From the NCBI GenBank assembly GCA_033239005.1, contig BSQZ01000008.1:14003501-14067500 (forward strand): 64,000 nt of DNA, in the 5' to 3' direction. Positions 30,678 to 41,050 of the stretch are shown here, in pieces. The number at the start of each line of letters is the position of its first letter. The first letter of the stretch is position 1. The DNA is from Lamellibrachia satsuma. Lineage: Eukaryota > Annelida > Polychaeta > Sabellida > Siboglinidae. The notes beneath the pieces were generated by a model. That model was not told the DNA's origin, ran no database searches, and saw only the letters and a program-made list of their open reading frames with translations. Position numbers and translations under genes: made by a program.

Positions 30678-30794
30678 GCTCAGGAAAGGCAAGACAAGTA
30701 ATCCCATCCTGCAATGTGGGAAGGATCTGTGATGTCTATTCTGAACCAAATTGAATTGATGGAAAGTTTAGCTATGGAGATTGACCTGACACAG
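30678..30794 (+). pseudogene. Exon with P2X7 C-terminal-like RQVIPSC motif
   Basis: After the acceptor atatttcag (ending 30677) one frame, needing one base from the previous exon, reads SGKARQVIPSCNVGRICDVY and SEPN. It then meets a TGA (30752) before a possible donor at 30795. R-x-V-I-P-S-C-x-V-x-x-I-R/C-x-x-Y/F-P/S is the second half of the domain at the C-terminus of P2X7-type proteins and many invertebrate single-domain proteins. The entry phase equals the exit phase of the first-half exon at 19317 (minus strand), so both derive from genes with the same intron position. The early stop suggests decay. Confidence 0.45.
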
Positions 30795-31086
30795 GTGAGT
30801 GTACTGATAGTCTGATATAGACAAATTGTGAGGCACCCACAGTATGCAGCAGGTCGAAAAACAACCTGGAAAACTACAAAAATTCCCACTAAAATATTAA
30901 TAACTGAATGATGTGAATGCCTCCTTATCCATATCCCACTTCTGTCAACAAAAATGTTACATGCAGCATCTTGCATGTCACTACACACAATTTCATTTAT
31001 ATTGAGACCAACATAAAATATACCAACAGTTTATTCACATAGAAAAACAATTACCAAAGAAATAAGGCTAACTAGAACGACTGAAA

Positions 31087-32020
31087 CCATTGACTAAAAA
31101 CAGTGACTTCTACCACAGGGAAATACAACCTGGAACATGGATATCAGTTACACACATCATTATTATGCCACAACATATCAAATATACTGGTAGTTTAGCT
31201 TAAGAAATAATTAATCTTTATAAAGCCAAGGCATTTAACTGTTTGACTAAAAGCAGTGACTTCTACCACAGGGAAATACAACCTGGAACATGGATATCAC
31301 AGTTACACACATCATTATTATGCCACAACATATCAAATATACTGGTAGTTTAGCTTAAGAAATAATTAATCTTTATAAAGCCAAGGCATTTAACTGTTTG
31401 ACTAAAAACAGTGACTTCTACCACAGGGAAATACAACCTGGAACATGGATATCACAGTTACACACATCATTATTATGCCACAACATATCAAATATACTGG
31501 TAGTTTAGCTTAGGAAATAATTAATCTTTATAAAGCCAAGGCATTTAACTGTTTGACTAAAAACAGTTACTTCTACCACAGGGAAATACAATCTGGAACA
31601 TGGATATCACAGTTACACACATCATTATTATGCCACAACATATCAAATATACTGGTAGTTTAGCTTAGGAAATAATTAATCTTTATAAAGCCAAGGCATT
31701 TAACTGTTTGACTAAAAACAGTGACTTCTACCACAGGGAAATACAACCTGGAACATGGATATCACAGTTACACACATCATTATTATGCCACAACATATCA
31801 AATATACTGGTAGTTTAGCTTAGGAAATAATTAATCTTTATAAAGCCAAGGCATTTAACTGTTTGACTAAAAACAGTGACTTCTACCACAGGGAAATACA
31901 ACCTGGAACATGGATATCACAGTTACACACATCATTATTATGCCACAACATATCAAATATACTGGTAGTTTAGCTTAGGAAATAATTAATCTTTATAAAG
32001 CCAAGGCATTTAACTGTTTC
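31087..32020. repeat. 155-bp tandem repeat, six copies
   Basis: The motif cagtgacttctaccacaggg recurs at 31101, 31254, 31409, 31564 (with one change), 31719 and 31874. Copies 2 to 6 are almost identical. The first copy is slightly shorter and more diverged. Confidence 0.95.
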
Positions 32021-32035
32021 ACCATCATCATCTGT

Positions 32036-32450
32036 ACCAATGGCAATAGACTACTTGTTTTGATTGGACAGTAAATGTACACCAATCATGTGTAACAATA
32101 TTACTTGTTCTGACTGACAGTAAACGTACACCAATCATGCATACCAATACACTACTTGTTCCTACCAACAGTAAATGTACACCAATCATGTGTATCCAAT
32201 ATACTACTTGTTCTGACTGAATCTACTACTTGTTCCTACTGACAGCAAATGTAAACCAAGCGTCTCATTCTCTACCAACTACACTACTTGTACTGACAGT
32301 AAATGTACACCAATCATATGTATCAATACACTACTTGTTCTGACTGATAGTACTTGCACACCAACCATCTGTTCCAATACACTACTGGCACTAAATATAC
32401 ACCAATACACTACTTATTCTGACTGATAGTACACATACACCTAACATATT
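32036..32450. repeat. Degenerate about 58-bp repeat array
   Basis: Recurring ACTACTTGTTCTGACTGACA and GTAAATGTACACCAATCATG with variable spacing. Older and more diverged than the adjacent 155-bp array. Confidence 0.75.
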
Positions 32451-32692
32451 CAATTCACCTTTCACTTATCCAGGGGTAGAAATCAGCACCCTTTCCTCTG
32501 ACAGACACCCCAGTATCCGAAAGACCTTGGCTGATAGATCAGACATGAGTACAACCTGTGTCACAGTTTATGGCTGTTTGGTGTGTGGCAGGTGCAGAAA
32601 AGTGACATAAGTTTTTCTCACGAATGACAAACTTCTTCTCTTTCTCATAGGTGTCGGAGCTGCTTGAGTCACCCTCGGTTATGTCGCTGTTA

Positions 32693-33004
32693 TCACATAG
32701 TGTGCATCATCTGCACCAATGTCTTTGTTCTCACTGAATCTGATGGAAGCTTCACATAGGAGTAGTTCATTGGTGCAATAATGTCATCAGTGACTACAGC
32801 AGTATTCGCGAAGTGTCGCACTTGAAATATCATTACCGGATCGATTTGCATTTCAGCATCAGTTGTATGTGGTGCCACAGCAGTAGTAGCAGTGATGGCA
32901 CTAAAGGTGACATCCGTAATGTAAAGATTGACGGCAGCACCCGTAGCGCTGGATGCTTCAAAACTAGTACCTGTACTTGTACGAACCAATGGTGAATCCT
33001 TCAT
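32693..33004 (-). CDS. Possible exon of an unidentified protein
   Basis: A 103-codon minus-strand frame that begins exactly after an acceptor-like TAATCTTTTCAG (ending at 33005 on the minus strand), with GC content above its surroundings. The peptide is rich in Thr, Ala, Val and Ser (for example NLYITDVTFSAITATTAV, then IDPVMIFQVRHFANTAVVT), suggesting a beta-rich extracellular domain. The frame ends at a TGA near 32693, and an overlapping frame could continue (DDAHYVITAT). Together with exon-like pieces at 35490-36120 on the same strand it may belong to one gene. I do not recognise the family. Confidence 0.35.
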   Translation of the reverse strand: MKDSPLVRTSTGTSFEASSATGAAVNLYITDVTFSAITATTAVAPHTTDAEMQIDPVMIFQVRHFANTAVVTDDIIAPMNYSYVKLPSDSVRTKTLVQMMHTM

Positions 33005-33561
33005 CTGAAAAGATTACATATACGGTGACTTGAAAATTTTACAAAAATTATATTTTGCATAATAAAAATGAATCACAATGTGAGAAACTTTCTCTTGTAT
33101 ATATTATTTTTAGAATATAAGAGTGCCAGTGTCATATAGAATGTATAAAGTAATCAACCACAGGGAAAAGCATTTACCCTATGGAGCCATGTTAATTCAA
33201 CCAATGGATCTTTCACTGATCTCTTAATGTTTTTAATGAATCTGTTTGGTCAGTTTGATGAATGCCACTGGTAACATAACCAAACGCATGTAACCAAAAT
33301 TGTAGCATCTTAGCTCAAATGTGCATTATATTATCTAATCAACATTGCACTGTTTTCAATGGGCCAGGGAGGTAAAAATTCTATAAGGGGTCCAAATTCC
33401 ATAACAAAATATGGACCCATAGGTTCACTTTCTATGGGGTTCCTTATTTTATATCTGACACTCATAATGCATGAATATTGTTATTGGACCAAATGCAGAT
33501 CTATGTTTGTGACATCTTTATCTTATAAATGCTGCACGCACACACACATACCTGCCCACAC

Positions 33562-33562
<1 letters not shown>

Positions 33563-33635
<73 letters not shown>

Positions 33636-33646
33636 GTATATATATA
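33563..33646. repeat. TA and TATG microsatellite
   Basis: (TA) repeats followed by (TATG)4 and more TA. It generates a spurious repeating Ile-Tyr ORF. Confidence 0.95.
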
Positions 33647-33848
33647 ATTATTAGGTATTATACTGAAAGCATCTGCTAGATAGTATGGTGCATGGACAAA
33701 AGCCCCACAGACATAAGCTTGTTGGAATTATTGACTTGATACTGTTAATATTTACCCTTATATTTATTTATATTACTTTTAAAATCATATTTGTCTGCTG
33801 TTAGCATGTCACCCTGAATCTGGTAACAGCCAGGAAGTTGTCAACATT

Positions 33849-35125
33849 ACAGCATAGACACTGTGTACTCTGGTATTGAAACATTGTGACCAAGAACAAT
33901 ATAATCAAGCATCTGCATCAAAAAGAGATACGCCCTTATCAGATATCTGTCAATTCTATTTTTAAACATATTCACACTACTAGCATTAACACAATCATTT
34001 GGCAGTTTGTTCCATTCATTTATCACCCTCTGTGAGAAAGAGTAGTTTCTCATGTCCAACCTACACTGCTCCTTAACTAATGCTGCTTTGTGTCCTCTGG
34101 TTCTACTGCCTGCTTTAAGTTTGAAGAACATATTCCTATCAACATCCTCATAACCGTTCACTATCTTAAACACTTCTATTTGGTCTCCTCTTAGTCTCCT
34201 GGTCTCTAGTGTTGTCAAACCACATTATAATAAGCGACTTTGGTAACTAAGGTCTCTTAATTCTGGAATCATTTTAGTTGCTCTTCGTTGTATTCTTTCT
34301 AGCTTATCTATGTCTTTTTTTACGATATGGCCTTCATGCTTGAATACAATATTCCAAATGTGGTCTAACTATTGCTTTGTACAGGGGTACAATTAGCTGT
34401 TTCTCCTTATACGTGATAGTTCTCCTAATTAGCCCTAGAAATTGATTTCCTCTCGAAGCAGCAATCCCACATTGCTCTGAAACTTTCATGTCAGCATTAA
34501 ATGTTACTCCTAAATCCTTTTCTTGTGTGGTTCTACCTAGTACAGCATCCCCCATTTTATATTCCTCGTCCATATTTCCATGTCCTATGTGTATACATTT
34601 ACACTTCCCAAAATTTAATAACATTTGCCATTTTTCTGACCATTTAAAAAAATTTTCTAGATCATCCTGTAAACTTTGTTTATCTGTATCATTAGTAACC
34701 TTTCTGAATACTTTTGTGTCATCTGCAAATTTGAGTACTTTGCTAGATATGTCATCCTCCAAATCATTTATATATATATATATTAAAAATGGTATAGGGC
34801 CTAATACTGATCCCTGTGGTACCCCACTCAAAACAGATTTCCAATTTGAAATCTCACCATCTACTATTACTCTCTGTCTTCTGTATGTAAGCCACTTTTC
34901 TATCCAGTTGATTACATAATTGCCTATACCATGGGCTTTTAGTTTAAGTAACAATCTTTGATGTGGCACTTTATCGAAAGCTTTCTGAACATCTAAGTAG
35001 ACAACTGGTGACCCGTCATCTACCCACTTTGTAATTTCTTCTAAAAAACATAAGAAACTGGTTAGACATGACCTTGGTTTTAGGAAGCCTACCCCAGTTG
35101 AATGCAGCCTCTTGTTTATCCAAGC
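33849..35125 (-). mobile_element. CR1-type LINE A, copy 3 (reverse transcriptase half)
   Basis: Minus-strand reverse transcriptase and C-terminus of the LINE A family. The main frame 34334-34969 contains KLKAHGIGNYVINWIEKWLT, SGVPQGSVLGP, the active-site FADDTKVF and the thumb segment ITYKEKQLIVPLYKAIVRPH. The upstream text QKAFDKVPHQ and EEITKWVD is present at 34970-35040. The downstream frame 33847-34218 has NYSFSQRVINEWNKLPNDCV, the usual CR1 C-terminal motif, ending near 33850. A frameshift near 34230-34330 separates the two. Endonuclease and ORF1 are absent (5' truncation, normal for LINEs). Confidence 0.9.
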
Positions 35126-35489
35126 CTAATGTTCAGCCCACAAGTTTCCCATACTAAACATGTCACTGGTCACCTGTACAATGCTGTTACATGCGGCTGT
35201 AGGGTTTGCCCTTTGTAGTAATTAAAAATGTCCCCATGGAGAATACATGTTGGAGATTAGGATGTTGAAGACTCAAACTTTCCAGTAAATTTATGATACC
35301 ACCACTGATAGCGATATAAATCTGACTCCTAGCATATTTGCTCCCCCCCCGGACATCTGCCCCTTTTTTCTATGATAGTTGACAAGTGAAAATCAGTTTG
35401 CAGTTTTATCATTATTGCTACAATAACATAACATTCAATGACAAGTCGAAGTCACCTTAGCCTAATGCAATGGCCTATCCCCTGGAGTG

Positions 35490-36120
35490 TGTATGAGATG
35501 TTCTTGTCACCAGTTGTCTTCCAGGTATTATTGATAGTTAGATCAGTGGTGGAAGATGGGTTCTTGGGGTGATGCTTCCACAAACAGTGGTGGACAGTAA
35601 CGAGTCAGAGATCAGCTGGTTTGGAGTGCCCCAGGTATTAGCTGCCTTAGTTTCCAGGTCCTCACCGACCTTGGCAGCTTCTATCTGTGCCGTGTCACCA
35701 TCGTGGTTGCAGGCAGTCTTGTTGATCGCATTCTGGATCTGAAGATCAGATCAGTGACCACAGCACCCTTGCATGATCAGGACTGACGCTGGCTTCACTC
35801 CCAATTAAGAGTAATCTTGTTGGTCCCCCTTCTTGGTGTAGGAATGACACTCAAAACATAGCTTCTGACCTCCTCAGATGCTAGTAGTAATTTCCATGGT
35901 GAAGTTATAAGTGAATTCTGACAACTCTGGCTTGTGCATCCAGTTTTATAGGAAAATGGAGTCACTCCAACTGTCCATGGTAAATGCAATTCAAAAGAAA
36001 CCTTGTTGAGATGGCTTCTTTCAAATATCCTCAATTGTACTACCAGGTCCAGGTCCTAATGTCACTGGCTTCTTCCACAATTGCAATAAAGATAATCCTT
36101 TGATTACAGGATCATCTCCA
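35490..36120 (-). pseudogene. Exon-like pieces of an unidentified gene
   Basis: Successive minus-strand frames read like protein but shift phase: DQPSKLLYIVGDDPVIKGLS (36120-36050); LRIFERSHLNKVSFELHLPW to VRSYVLSVIPTPRRGTNK (36034-35795); LQIQNAINKTACNHDGDTAQ to NTWGTPNQLISDSLL (about 35745-35580); and TTDLTINNTWKTTGDKNISY (about 35555-35500). N-x-T sites and beta-type composition suggest an extracellular protein. At least two frameshifts without splice signals indicate a pseudogene or sequence errors. The family is not recognised. It may be continuous with the exon at 32693-33004, with LINE A copy 3 inserted between. Confidence 0.3.
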
Positions 36121-36371
36121 ACTATATAAAGTAATTTACTTGGCTGATCTGGCACAAATAACATTAATTGCAATTAGGGTAATATATATCTTGAATTCAT
36201 GTTCAGAAATAAAAAAATAAGTTAAAAAAACATTTCTTAAAAAACTTACAAATAATCCAGAGGCTACGGACAGGGGGCAAATGTCCAGATTTTGAATAAG
36301 GCAAGGGGCTAATGTCTGGGGGGCAAGTGACAAAGGGGCAAATGTCCGGGAGGGGGGCAAATGACCTGGAC

Positions 36372-36373
<2 letters not shown>

Positions 36374-36417
<44 letters not shown>
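36374..36417. repeat. TA microsatellite
   Basis: Pure (TA)n followed by GGTGTGTGTGTG. It is preceded by several GGGGGCAAATGTCC-like units (36270-36370), which have an inverse (GGACATCTGCCCC) at 35350-35365. Confidence 0.9.
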
Positions 36418-36418
<1 letters not shown>

Positions 36419-37700
36419 GTGTGTGTGTGTATTTTACGAACAATAATTTTGTAATCATATCTAATTAAATATGATTGTGCACGTGACAAATAAAACTGTG
36501 TTAAAACGAATTGGATTTGAATTTTTGTTTAGCCTAGGATTTTAACAGTTGGAATTGATTTTTTGCAAGGCGGAATTAGAAATGATTTTTTGGAATTGAC
36601 AAAACAGAATTGACCCCCATGCCTGATAGACTTCCTTCATATGTATAGCTTGTACTAATACTATTGTGGGTTGCCGATAGTTGCCCCCTCCCCCCACGAT
36701 ATTCATTACAGTGTTATCAGTCGACTCAGAATAAAATGTAATTAATACATCTCTTTATGAACTTCCAGTTATTACATGTGGGGTTTAATCTGATCAATAA
36801 AGCAAATTAATTTTATATAATTTTGCCTTATTGTCAAGTCACAAGAATTCAGACAGAAATTGTAAAGTGTCATTATAGAAAGCAGACATGTAATCTGACA
36901 GTGTTCAACTGGGTAGATGACGATGCCTTAGTTAGTTTCCTCTCCAGCTAGACATTGCATGGGTGAAATACATTTTATTAAATATTTAAATACTTTTAAA
37001 AAGTTTGTGTAACTGCATTTGCACTTAATCACAATGAAAGTAGTTGTATATTTAAATATTTCCATAAAGAATTTGAAATGTAAACAGCAACAGTAGGGTT
37101 CTGTTGCGCTATAGTCTATACTGTCTTTTGGTGTGTTTCTCCCATGCATCTACCCCCTCCCAGGCTTAGCCTTACGCTTGCTGCTTGCTCTCTAGGCATT
37201 TAGAACACTGGAGTATGAGACTTATTATGACTGTCAATAAATAATATCAAATTATTTTCTTGAATAATTTTGCCTAGTACATACGCCATGGCCCATGTTA
37301 TAAGGCTGCAGTATATCCTGTAGCACTTATTGAGTTATTGTTATTGTTTTGAGTACGGCCACGTATTGACGGTACGTCTGATCGCGTTGAAAATAAATCG
37401 GCGGATAGGAAAACACTCGTAATTATATCAAACTATTAACACTTACTCGCACTTTATTGTATTCATACATTTCGATTTACTGTGGGTCATATATATATAT
37501 GCTGACGTTGAAGCACAGCTGTGCTTATTGGGGTGGAACTATATTGTAATCGTAGTGATAAGTCACAATGGTAACGGTAATCCAATTTACTAACCTGGTT
37601 TCGGCTCGTCGCTTCCTGCGCATCGCTCTGCCCTTTGATATCTGACGTTTCCTTGTCACAGAATAGTCTGTAGATGCATGGTCATATGCGGAAAAAAATT
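36418..37700. other. Non-coding stretch without recognisable gene
   Basis: AT-rich with no credible ORF. Short GGAATTGATTTTTT-type repeats occur near 36540-36600. Confidence 0.5.
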
Positions 37701-38095
37701 CTAAGATGGAACGGTGTCTTTGACCAAGAATGACATATTGATGCTCACCGTCTGTCCATGCTCATCACAGTCTTTTGTCTTGTAATTTGCATCGGAAAAG
37801 TGGTCGCTCGCAGTGCCTGCGGCTGGCGGACACGGCAATTTCCGCTGCAAATTCTTCCTCGGAAGTCGATCAAAAGTTTTTTCCTTGCATTTGTAGTACT
37901 TGTTGATATATCCAGGAGCCATCCAGTGTACACCAGTTTTCTTTTTATTCGATTTTCCATGCGTTTCGGCCGTTTTTCCGAGAGGTTTTACTGTGTGAAC
38001 GCCATGCCAGGAGCTCGTACTCAAACCACTCTGCCGCTGAGCCCCCCGCAGAGCAATATGGCGTCGCCCAGCGAAGATAATGGCAAAGTGTAAAA
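37701..38095. other. GC-richer patch with overlapping ORFs, unresolved
   Basis: Open frames on both strands (minus 37701-38024, plus 37758-38093) overlap. The plus frame ends with MASPSEDNGKV and a stop. Raised GC and a few CpG could mark a 5' exon or promoter, but no splice site or domain decides the strand. Confidence 0.25.
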
Positions 38096-38194
38096 GGATA
38101 TTACAAAATTACCGTGGCGTTGCGTCCATCATATAAGGGTGATATATACTGTAAATGGTATGTTATTATGTTTGGGCTATGGTTTTTCGAGTGC

Positions 38195-39483
38195 TTCACC
38201 CCCCCTTTAAAGAAACTGCAAAGCAGATAGCTCCCATCATCACCCAAATTTTCTAACAATCATACAACACAGGTAAACTTCCTAATGACTGGCTACAAGC
38301 ATTAGTAACTCCTATACACAAAAAGAGTCACAAATCTGACCCTGCTAACTACAGACCCATATCACTAACCTGCATCCTCTGTAAAGTAATAGAACATATC
38401 ATCCTAAGCAATATGTGGAAACACCTGCACAAGCATAACATCATTCTCCACTTCCAACACGGATTCCAGTCGGGACTGTCTTGTGAATGTCAACTCATTG
38501 AGACAGTCCACGACTGGATGACTGCTATGGACAACAAGACCCAAATTGACGCAATTCTGATTGACTTTGCCAAAGCCTTCGACAAAGTGCCTCATCTACG
38601 TCTTCTATCAAAATTGACCTCCTATGGTATCGCTGGAAACACTAAAAATTGGATAAAATCTTTTCTATCCAACCACAAACAGAGAGTCTCAGTTAATGGT
38701 GCCCTGTTGGATATCACAGATGTCACATCTGGTGTCCCACAGGGTTCAGTTCTAGGACCTGTCCTCTTCTTACTCTACATAAATGACATTGATGCGGACA
38801 TCAAATCTTCCATATGCCTTTTTGCAGACGACAGTATTATATATCGTCACATTTCTTCCAAAACCGACCGCAGAATTCTCCAAACAGACCTAAACCAACT
38901 CCAAACATGGTCAGACAAATGGCAAATGGAATTTAATGTATCTAAATGTGTCCACCTTACAATAACAAACAAAACTAAACCCAGCCCACACAAGTACTCG
39001 CTTTTTGGCCAGCCACTATCCACTGTATCCAGCCACTCATACCTCAGAGTAAAATTGGATTCCAAATTAACCTGGACATAACTTCAAAATCTTCGAAAGT
39101 TTTAGGCATGATTAAACGAACTCTTGGCCCATGTAAACCCGAAGTTAAACAAACAGCTTACAACATGCTAATCCAGCCAAAACTCGAGTACTCGTCACCC
39201 ATATGGAATCCTCACACCACTTCACAAATTACAAGCTTTGAAAGAGTACAACACTCTGCTGCCAGATTTGTTAAAAATGATTTACAGACGAAATACAAAT
39301 CCAGCAGATCTAATTACTGCCCTTGGATGGCCAACCCTTGAACGAAGATGTATTATTAAACAAGCCACAATCTTCTACAAAATTCTAAATAACATTATTG
39401 AGATCAACCCCCTCTCCAGGCTTACTAACCCGCTCTCGAACCCGTGGACAATCCGTAGCCCCCAGGTGTCATCAGGCCCTTAG
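38195..39483 (+). mobile_element. LINE B, reverse transcriptase half
   Basis: Plus-strand reverse transcriptase of the LINE B family. It begins in frame with KETAKQIAPIITQIF and TGKLPNDWLQALVTPIHKK, then YRPISLTCI. The main frame 38413-39081 contains QHGFQSGLSCECQLIETV, IDFAKAFDKVPH, TSGVPQGSVLGPVLFLLYIN and the active-site LFADDSIIYR, followed by DLNQLQTWSDKWQMEFNVSK. The C-terminal part continues in other frames (GMIKRTLGPCKPEVKQ, LIQPKLEYSSPIWNPH) to about 39483. Several frameshifts. The sequence that should precede it ends at 27765; about 40 residues are missing between the two pieces. Confidence 0.9.
38413..39081 (+). CDS. LINE B reverse transcriptase core
   Basis: A 222-codon frame covering the fingers and palm of a non-LTR reverse transcriptase: GFQSGLSCECQ (block 2), DFAKAFDKVPH with the first catalytic Asp (block 3), SGVPQGSVLGP (block 4), FADDS with the other two catalytic Asp (block 5), and a W-S-D-K-W-Q-M-E-F-N block near the end. 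All catalytic aspartates are present. The frame is open upstream of its first Met, so the apparent start is only where the earlier frame was broken by a TAA at about 38252. It ends at a stop after KLDSKLTWT, and the thumb lies in another frame. Confidence 0.8.
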   Translation: MWKHLHKHNIILHFQHGFQSGLSCECQLIETVHDWMTAMDNKTQIDAILIDFAKAFDKVPHLRLLSKLTSYGIAGNTKNWIKSFLSNHKQRVSVNGALLDITDVTSGVPQGSVLGPVLFLLYINDIDADIKSSICLFADDSIIYRHISSKTDRRILQTDLNQLQTWSDKWQMEFNVSKCVHLTITNKTKPSPHKYSLFGQPLSTVSSHSYLRVKLDSKLTWT

Positions 39484-40119
39484 CTAGAAATAAACTTTTG
39501 CCAGTCTTGAACATTCTAAAATACCTTAAACGTGCGAATAGGCTTCCGTGGAAGCCCACTTAAGTTTTTATCAATGGCAATGCCATTATTGGCCCATTTT
39601 GATTTTGCACTGATAAAGCCAGTGCAAGTTGAGCAAATATCAAATGACAGCCATTATTGGCCGAACTAGGTTTTTTCAAAGGCAGGCCAAGCCCGATGTA
39701 ACCATTATTGCCCCAATCGAGTCTTACTAGCTGTGTAAGGGTGGCGTTAAAACCTGCACAGTATTACTGAATAGAAGAAGAACAAATACAGGAAGGTTCA
39801 TGAAAAAAAATTTATAAACATGGAAATAATGTTTGAAGCATCTTAAGACTGTAAATACATGTATGCAAGTATGCCTAATATGAACATATATGATTATAAT
39901 CACACTAAAAATCAAATGCTTAACACTAAAAGTAAAACAAGACAACAAATAAAAATAGAACAGCTAAAAACTGGGTTAAGATATAGGCAAACAATAAAAA
40001 AGCTTATCTCTAGCCTTACAAAATGTATGTGTGTAAGATATAGCACTCAGTAACATAATTAGTTTTAAAAGTAATACATTGAAATAAGACTTCTTTGATA
40101 AAACAGCATCCATCCAGAT
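39484..40119. other. LINE B 3' flank, no gene
   Basis: Contains three loose copies of the motif ATTATTGGCCCATTTT / GCCATTATTGGCC (39570-39715) and AT-rich sequence. Probably partly the 3' UTR of LINE B. Confidence 0.4.
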
Positions 40120-40500
40120 TCAGTATTGCCTGGCTATTGCCGGTACTGGACAACAAACTATGAATTTACTACACTGGGTACAGCTTAATCGTTCATGGTT
40201 TGCCTGCCGCTTGAGTTGAGGAACCGGGAAACTGCTGCCGATAGTAGTGCCTACACGCAGGTTATGTAAGTGAACCGGAGCACGAATCAGACTAAATTTC
40301 AAAGCTTCAACATTATGGATCTCCACCAACTTAACAAAGGATGCTGACTCGGACTGTTTATGGACAATCTCAGCAAAGCTGCTTTTATTCACGTTTACGA
40401 AAAAGGCATCGATTGTCATAAACTCTGACGTTGACATATCGCATCTTTTCACTCTCTTGGCAGGTGCCATTTTGAATTTGCCCCACGACATCCGAGGCAC
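40120..40500 (-). CDS. Hypothetical ORF, minus strand
   Basis: A 126-codon frame with a second Met at MAPAKRVKRCDMSTSEFMTI. A basic N-terminus is followed by TIDAFFVNVNKSSFAEIVHK and later LVEIHNVEALKFSLIRAPVH, and Cys pairs near the end (SCTQCSKFIVCC). A GC-richer segment with CpG lies upstream at 40450-40720. No domain is recognised and no splice sites are clear. It could be a first exon or chance. Confidence 0.25.
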   Translation of the reverse strand: MPRMSWGKFKMAPAKRVKRCDMSTSEFMTIDAFFVNVNKSSFAEIVHKQSESASFVKLVEIHNVEALKFSLIRAPVHLHNLRVGTTIGSSFPVPQLKRQANHERLSCTQCSKFIVCCPVPAIARQY

Positions 40501-40883
40501 GGGATTGTTTCTTCAAATGAGAGCGCCAATGGATAGGCACAGAGAAAGGGCACATAAACGTGTTTCCCAACCAATGACATACACGATTACAATAAATAAA
40601 TCAAACGCAGTATCTTTATTTTCCAACGTTGTCAAGGTTAAAATATATAGTCTTATATCGTCGGCATTCGCTATTCTGCCGCCGACAACATTTGTCGAAT
40701 TCGTCGTGCGCTAAGCCTAAAGACTAAGTCTACGAGTCAGTAAGACCGTTCAAACAATTTTATTATGAAAAAATATCATCTTGTAAAAAGAAAAACCTGT
40801 CTTTTATTTTTATATTACCCATCGTGGTAAGACATTTGCCCGTCTTGAAGACGGGCAGACGGGTCCCTGGCTAAAGGCCTGGG

Positions 40884-41050
40884 TGTCGTATAAATGCAAT
40901 GGTCTTTTCATTTTATCCCCAAGCCATTCGCATATGGAATATGATTCCACCAAAAAACACCAAATCATTTCAAGAAGCTATCATGGAACTCCCTTTCACC
41001 ACACCTCCTCACCTAAACTGCCTTTCAAATACAGTGCTCAGCATAAGCTT
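40884..41050 (+). pseudogene. LINE B C-terminal fragment
   Basis: The frame from 40899 reads FSFYPQAIRIWNMIPPKNTK and SFQEAIMELP. This is the typical C-terminal block of CR1/Jockey-type ORF2 (F-x-P-x-x-I-R-x-W-N-x-L/I-P, then S-F/L-x-x-F/A). It is probably the 3' continuation of the LINE B copy ending at 39483, separated by about 1.4 kb of unrelated DNA. Confidence 0.6.
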
